DNA of 64,000 nucleotides from Candidatus Poribacteria bacterium (GTDB taxonomy: Bacteria; Poribacteria; WGA-4E; WGA-3G), in the NCBI GenBank assembly GCA_022819945.1, contig JAJEGI010000108.1, forward strand, positions 1 to 64,000, written 5' to 3'. This document shows positions 60,456-64,000 of the stretch, one piece after another. The notes beneath the pieces were generated by a model. That model was not told the DNA's origin. It saw only the letters and a program-made list of their open reading frames with translations, and ran no database searches. Both the position numbers and the translations under genes were made by a program. Numbering within the stretch: the stretch's first letter is position 1; the number at the start of each line of letters is the position of its first letter.

Positions 60456-61400
60456 ATGAACCACGCAACACCGAAAGTTACCGTCGTTGGCAGCCTGAAT
60501 ATTGATCTGGTGTGCCACGCAACTCGGAGACCCGATAAAGGCGAAACGCTTATCGGTGATGCTTTTGATATTTTTACAGGCGGGAAAGGATTTAATCAGG
60601 CAACCGCTGCAGCACGGTTAGGTGCCGAAGTTACGCTTGTCGGAAGTGTCGGTGCGGACCCATTTGCCGAGATACTACTCACCGCAGTAGAAAATGAACA
60701 TATTAACAGCAGGTTTGTCACAAAACGTACAGACATCGGGACAGGCGTCGCGACGATTGTCATTGAACCCGATGGCGACAACAGTATTATCGTCGTGCCA
60801 CGCGCAAATATGGCACTCACGACTGCTGATATACATGCTGCCGTCGATTGCATCGCAGACGCAGATGTACTTCTCTTACAATTGGAGACTCCGATTGCGG
60901 CATCCGAACACGCCGCAGCCATTGCGAAGCAACACGGTACAACGGTGGTGTTAAATCCTGCACCTGCGCAACCGTTGCCGGATAGCCTTTTGGGATTTGT
61001 CGATATTCTTACGCCGAACCAATCCGAAACAGAATTGCTGTCGGGAATGAAGGTTAGCAGCCACGAAGAGGCACACCGCGCGGCGGAGGTGTTGCGTGCC
61101 CGTATGGTAGCTACCGAAAACGCTGCCGTCGTGCTAACCCTCGGCGCACAAGGCGCATTGATATTGACAGAAACGACATCCCAACAGGTACCCGCGCTGC
61201 CCGTTGGACCTATAGATACCACAGGTGCAGGCGATGCATTTTGTGGTGCCCTCGCGACTGCCTTGGCAAGCGGTGAAACCTTACGTCCAGCAGTTGCGTT
61301 CGCAAATGCCGCGGGTGCAGCGGCAGTCACTGTCATCGGTGCAACACCTTCTATGCCGACACGCGCGAAAATTGAACGTCTATTAGAATCCGAAAAATAA
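60456..61400 (+). CDS. rbsK: Ribokinase (PfkB family carbohydrate kinase)
   Basis: Ribokinase phosphorylates D-ribose at O5. Seen: VVGSLNIDLVCHA at the start, GGKGFNQATAAARLGAEVTLVGSVGAD (substrate lid and sugar site), ILTPNQSETELL, and the anion-hole/catalytic-base motif DTTGAGDAFCGAL near the end. 314 residues, normal for RbsK. ATG 60456. No ribose transporter is next to it, so sugar import must be encoded elsewhere. Other PfkB sugars remain possible, but the motifs are closest to ribokinase. Confidence 0.9.
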   Translation: MNHATPKVTVVGSLNIDLVCHATRRPDKGETLIGDAFDIFTGGKGFNQATAAARLGAEVTLVGSVGADPFAEILLTAVENEHINSRFVTKRTDIGTGVATIVIEPDGDNSIIVVPRANMALTTADIHAAVDCIADADVLLLQLETPIAASEHAAAIAKQHGTTVVLNPAPAQPLPDSLLGFVDILTPNQSETELLSGMKVSSHEEAHRAAEVLRARMVATENAAVVLTLGAQGALILTETTSQQVPALPVGPIDTTGAGDAFCGALATALASGETLRPAVAFANAAGAAAVTVIGATPSMPTRAKIERLLESEK

Positions 61401-61450
61401 AATATTAGGATAGAAAATCGCATTTTACAGTCTACCAAAAGGAAAATAAA

Positions 61451-64000
61451 ATGAAAAAAATAGTGTTAAATCCCATATTTATATCGCTAATTGTAGGTTT
61501 AATATTCAATACCTCTTTTTCACAAGTCACTATAGCAGCGGAAAAATGGGAAAAGAACATAAGAAAAGACTTCGCAAAAGTCCTGCAAGAGAAGAAAAAG
61601 CCCGCCGAGAAACACCGCGAATTCATCCTCAAATGGCAGAAACAAGGACGAATTTCCACACTCCTGACCCTTTATGACACAGAAAAAGGGAACCGCCAAG
61701 CACAGCAGTCATCCGCCCCTGCAATGGAGGCTGCGTTTTACTACGGTTTAGGCTACGTACACGCCCTTGAGGCTACGAAATCCGGTGAAACGTTTGATAC
61801 AGCCATCACTTACCTACAACACGCCCTTGAAATTGAGCCGGACCAGTTCTGGGCGCATTTCAATCTCGGTGGAATTCATCAACAACAAGGCAAAGATGAA
61901 TTGGCACTTTCGGAATTTGAGGCTTGCGCCCGCTTAAACCCGAACTACTACCCAGTTTACTATCGCATAGGCGAAATTCACTTAAAACAACAGCGTTACA
62001 CAGAGGCACTCCAAGCCTTTCACACTGCGCGAGAGTTAAACCGGAAATGGGAATATCCACAATACGGTATCGGCTTAGTCTACTTCGCCCAAGGTGAGAT
62101 GGACCGCGCTCGAGAAATGTTTGAAAATATTACGCAGCAAAAGAAAAAGTTCGCACCCGCTTACTTCAAACTTGGACAGGTCCTTGCTACACAAGGATTT
62201 TTCGACGATGCGCTGGAAGAGTACACTAAAGGATCTCAGTATCAAGACTACTCAGGACAGGGACTTTACGAGTTGGCGGTTATCTTTAATGAAAAAGGCA
62301 ATACGGATGGCGCGATCCAACTCTATCAACGCACAATTGCGGCTGAACCGACCCATGCACAATCGCATTTTGCACTCGGAGAAATCTTCTATACCAATGG
62401 AGATACCGAGACAGCACTACACCATTATCAACAAGCATTGTCTCTCACGCCAAGCCTCAAGGACACTTTCTATGAACCGTTGGAACCTTACTTCGCAGGG
62501 TTGATTACACCCCAGCAAGCGATGCCAATTTTAGAGAAAGCCATGTTCGTCCTTCCCGATGATCCGCGCTCCTACTTTTATGCAGGCACCGTTGAAGCCG
62601 ATGCAGGTAACTCCGAAAAAGCCATCCAACATTATGAGAAAACGCTTGAAATTATCGAAACGGACACAAGCTATCTGCAACTCGAACTCCACTTGGGAAA
62701 TTTCAATGATGTCCACTTCAAACTCGGTGAACTTCATCACCAACAAGGGGATGTGGATACAGCGATAGGCTACTTTAAACGGGCATTGGCGTTAAACCCA
62801 GAGTTGGCAGATAGATTTATCACACAAGGACAACGCGCTTTCGATGAAGAAAAATACCAGGATGCTATCGAACCGCTGAATATACACCTTCTACTATTTC
62901 CTGAAGATGTTAGTGCTACCTATCTCCTCGGACAAAGCTACGAGGCAAGCGGTCATACAGACAGCGCGATTACCTTTTATCAACGCACTCTGGTATTAGA
63001 CTCACAACGACCAGATGTACTTTTTAAAATGGTCCACATTTATAGAGGGCGCGAAGCACATCAACAGGCAGTTGATACCCTACAGCGGCTTATTGAGATC
63101 GCGCCTGAAACTACTGAAGCACACTACCTATTGGCACTGTCTTATCTTTCGCTACAGCAGCCTAATGAGGCTTTACCTGAATTTCTCGAAACGATTCGGT
63201 TAAGCCCAGACGATGTCGCAGCGCATTATCACGCGGCAATCTTGTTTGAACAGAAGGACGAGATAGATAACGCAATCGTGCATTACGAGAAAACCATCGC
63301 GCTTGATACAACACTGCTTGAAAACGACATAGGACGTAGTTTGCAAACCCCCTTGCCAGGTGTTGAAGCAACAGAAACGGAACCCTTTTTCCGTCTCGGT
63401 GCAATCTATCGTCAACGTAACGACGAAGATAACATTATCCGCGTTTATCAACCCGCATTGGAGATCGAACCTGCGCACCCGGAACTCCATCATCTCCTCG
63501 CCGTTATCTTTGAGAAACGGGACGAACGTGAGAACGCAATTCGGTACTACGGGTTGGCGAACCAGTACAACCCCGATAAGTTCGACTGGCACTACAGTTA
63601 CGCACGCCTACTTGATCGACACGCTGAAACACTCGGAGACGATTATCACAAACATGCGGAAATGGCAGTTAAGGAATACACCGCAACTATTGCCTTGAAT
63701 CCAAGCTATGTGGATGCTTACTTCTACCGTGGAATGCTCACGCTTCGCTATAGACAGATAGGCAAAACGCTTTATCGTTACAGCCAAATTTTAGAGGATT
63801 TCAAACAGGTCGCTGAACTCCAACCCAGAAACCGTGAGGCAAATTATAATATCGGCGTACTTTATCTTGAAATCGACCGGCATCAACTTGCAAAAGAGGC
63901 CTTTAAAGGTATGCTCTCTTATGCACCAAAATACAGGGGGATCCATCTACATCTCGGCAAAATCGCAGAATGGGAACAGGCTTGGAAGGAGGCGATCAAA
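61451..64000 (+). CDS. Very long exported TPR-repeat protein, 3' end outside window (absent from ORF track)
   Basis: The frame from ATG 61451 is open for 850 codons to the last base, so it has no stop in the window and the track missed it. The N-terminus has a signal-like segment (NPIFISLIVGLIFNTSFS). From about residue 100 repeated 34-residue TPR units appear (for example HFNLGGIHQQQGKDELALSEFE, YYRIGEIHLKQQRYTEALQAF, HFALGEIFYTNGDTETALHHYQQAL), at least twelve of them. TPRs mediate protein contacts; at the envelope they often assemble machinery. The gene lies 50 bp after rbsK. Family beyond TPR is not recognised. Confidence 0.88.
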   Translation, partial: MKKIVLNPIFISLIVGLIFNTSFSQVTIAAEKWEKNIRKDFAKVLQEKKKPAEKHREFILKWQKQGRISTLLTLYDTEKGNRQAQQSSAPAMEAAFYYGLGYVHALEATKSGETFDTAITYLQHALEIEPDQFWAHFNLGGIHQQQGKDELALSEFEACARLNPNYYPVYYRIGEIHLKQQRYTEALQAFHTARELNRKWEYPQYGIGLVYFAQGEMDRAREMFENITQQKKKFAPAYFKLGQVLATQGFFDDALEEYTKGSQYQDYSGQGLYELAVIFNEKGNTDGAIQLYQRTIAAEPTHAQSHFALGEIFYTNGDTETALHHYQQALSLTPSLKDTFYEPLEPYFAGLITPQQAMPILEKAMFVLPDDPRSYFYAGTVEADAGNSEKAIQHYEKTLEIIETDTSYLQLELHLGNFNDVHFKLGELHHQQGDVDTAIGYFKRALALNPELADRFITQGQRAFDEEKYQDAIEPLNIHLLLFPEDVSATYLLGQSYEASGHTDSAITFYQRTLVLDSQRPDVLFKMVHIYRGREAHQQAVDTLQRLIEIAPETTEAHYLLALSYLSLQQPNEALPEFLETIRLSPDDVAAHYHAAILFEQKDEIDNAIVHYEKTIALDTTLLENDIGRSLQTPLPGVEATETEPFFRLGAIYRQRNDEDNIIRVYQPALEIEPAHPELHHLLAVIFEKRDERENAIRYYGLANQYNPDKFDWHYSYARLLDRHAETLGDDYHKHAEMAVKEYTATIALNPSYVDAYFYRGMLTLRYRQIGKTLYRYSQILEDFKQVAELQPRNREANYNIGVLYLEIDRHQLAKEAFKGMLSYAPKYRGIHLHLGKIAEWEQAWKEAIK

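Noticed and set aside
60596-61438. 280-residue antisense ORF opposite ribokinase.
   Set aside because: Ser/Ala/Thr-rich shadow of rbsK; no independent start signals.

Overview
The window is bacterial, close-packed, of moderate GC, and reads as a Gram-negative-type genome (lipoproteins with lipoboxes, a PorV-like beta-barrel module, a GspC-like domain, sigma-54 regulation). The mix of phytanoyl-CoA dioxygenase-like enzymes, Gfo/Idh/MocA dehydrogenases, enolase-superfamily enzymes, LamG-like exported proteins, WD40 and TPR proteins, DUF1854 with its ABC exporter, and many palindromic intergenic repeats looks like Candidatus Poribacteria or a close relative. That assignment is inference from gene content; no rRNA or ribosomal marker is present.

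Layout. 1-1770: 3' part of proA and a Uma2-family nuclease. 1783-10326: a type III restriction-modification island (mod, an AT-rich unknown gene, a displaced remnant of a mod 3' end, a HEPN-motif protein, a REP-associated tyrosine transposase wrapped in REP-like repeats, a small unknown gene, res). 10420-14881 (minus): GDPD, an orphan NtrC-type regulator, a flavin monooxygenase and an aldo/keto reductase. 15046-22300: tRNA-Leu(TAA) and initiator tRNA-fMet, a LamG-like protein, a dioxygenase, a MITE, a two-propeller WD40 protein, a CAT-anticodon tRNA next to tilS-hpt, and a dihaem cytochrome c. 22546-27965: lipoprotein, LysM/M23 peptidase overlapping a PorV-like/lytic-transglycosylase fusion, and two Gfo/Idh/MocA genes. 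28002-30570: a DUF433/DUF5615 toxin-antitoxin-like pair, a remnant of a Gfo/Idh 3' end, and a wrecked DUF4011/DUF3320 helicase carrying an IS630 fragment.

30619-45920 is a metabolic and transport stretch: an enolase-superfamily/dehydrogenase operon, tandem LivK-like lipoproteins, an orphan methyltransferase, LamG-like, amino-acid-oxidase-like, membrane and coiled-coil proteins, a second dioxygenase/enolase pair, a 0.12-kb tandem repeat, the DUF1854/ABC exporter pair, and a cupin. 45934-47345 is a solo TnpB element. 47539-50036 is an NhaC-type antiporter/SDR operon. 50170-50500 holds REP-like palindromes. 50603-59900 is a surface-glycan-type locus: a frameshifted sigma-like factor, two unknown membrane proteins, a GspC-like protein, a GT39-like transferase, GT4, GT2, a flippase-like protein, an FkbM methyltransferase, and a second GspC-like paralogue. 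The window closes with a small ORF, ribokinase and an open-ended TPR gene of at least 850 codons that is missing from the ORF track.

The most unusual points: (i) the mod and Gfo/Idh genes are each followed by an accessory insert and then a diverged second copy of the host gene's own 3' end, as if inserts arrive together with a replacement gene end; (ii) REP-like repeats form the stop codons of two genes and have entered the transposase reading frame; (iii) two GspC-like paralogues bracket a complete glycan assembly set; (iv) a PorV-like barrel is fused to a lytic transglycosylase.
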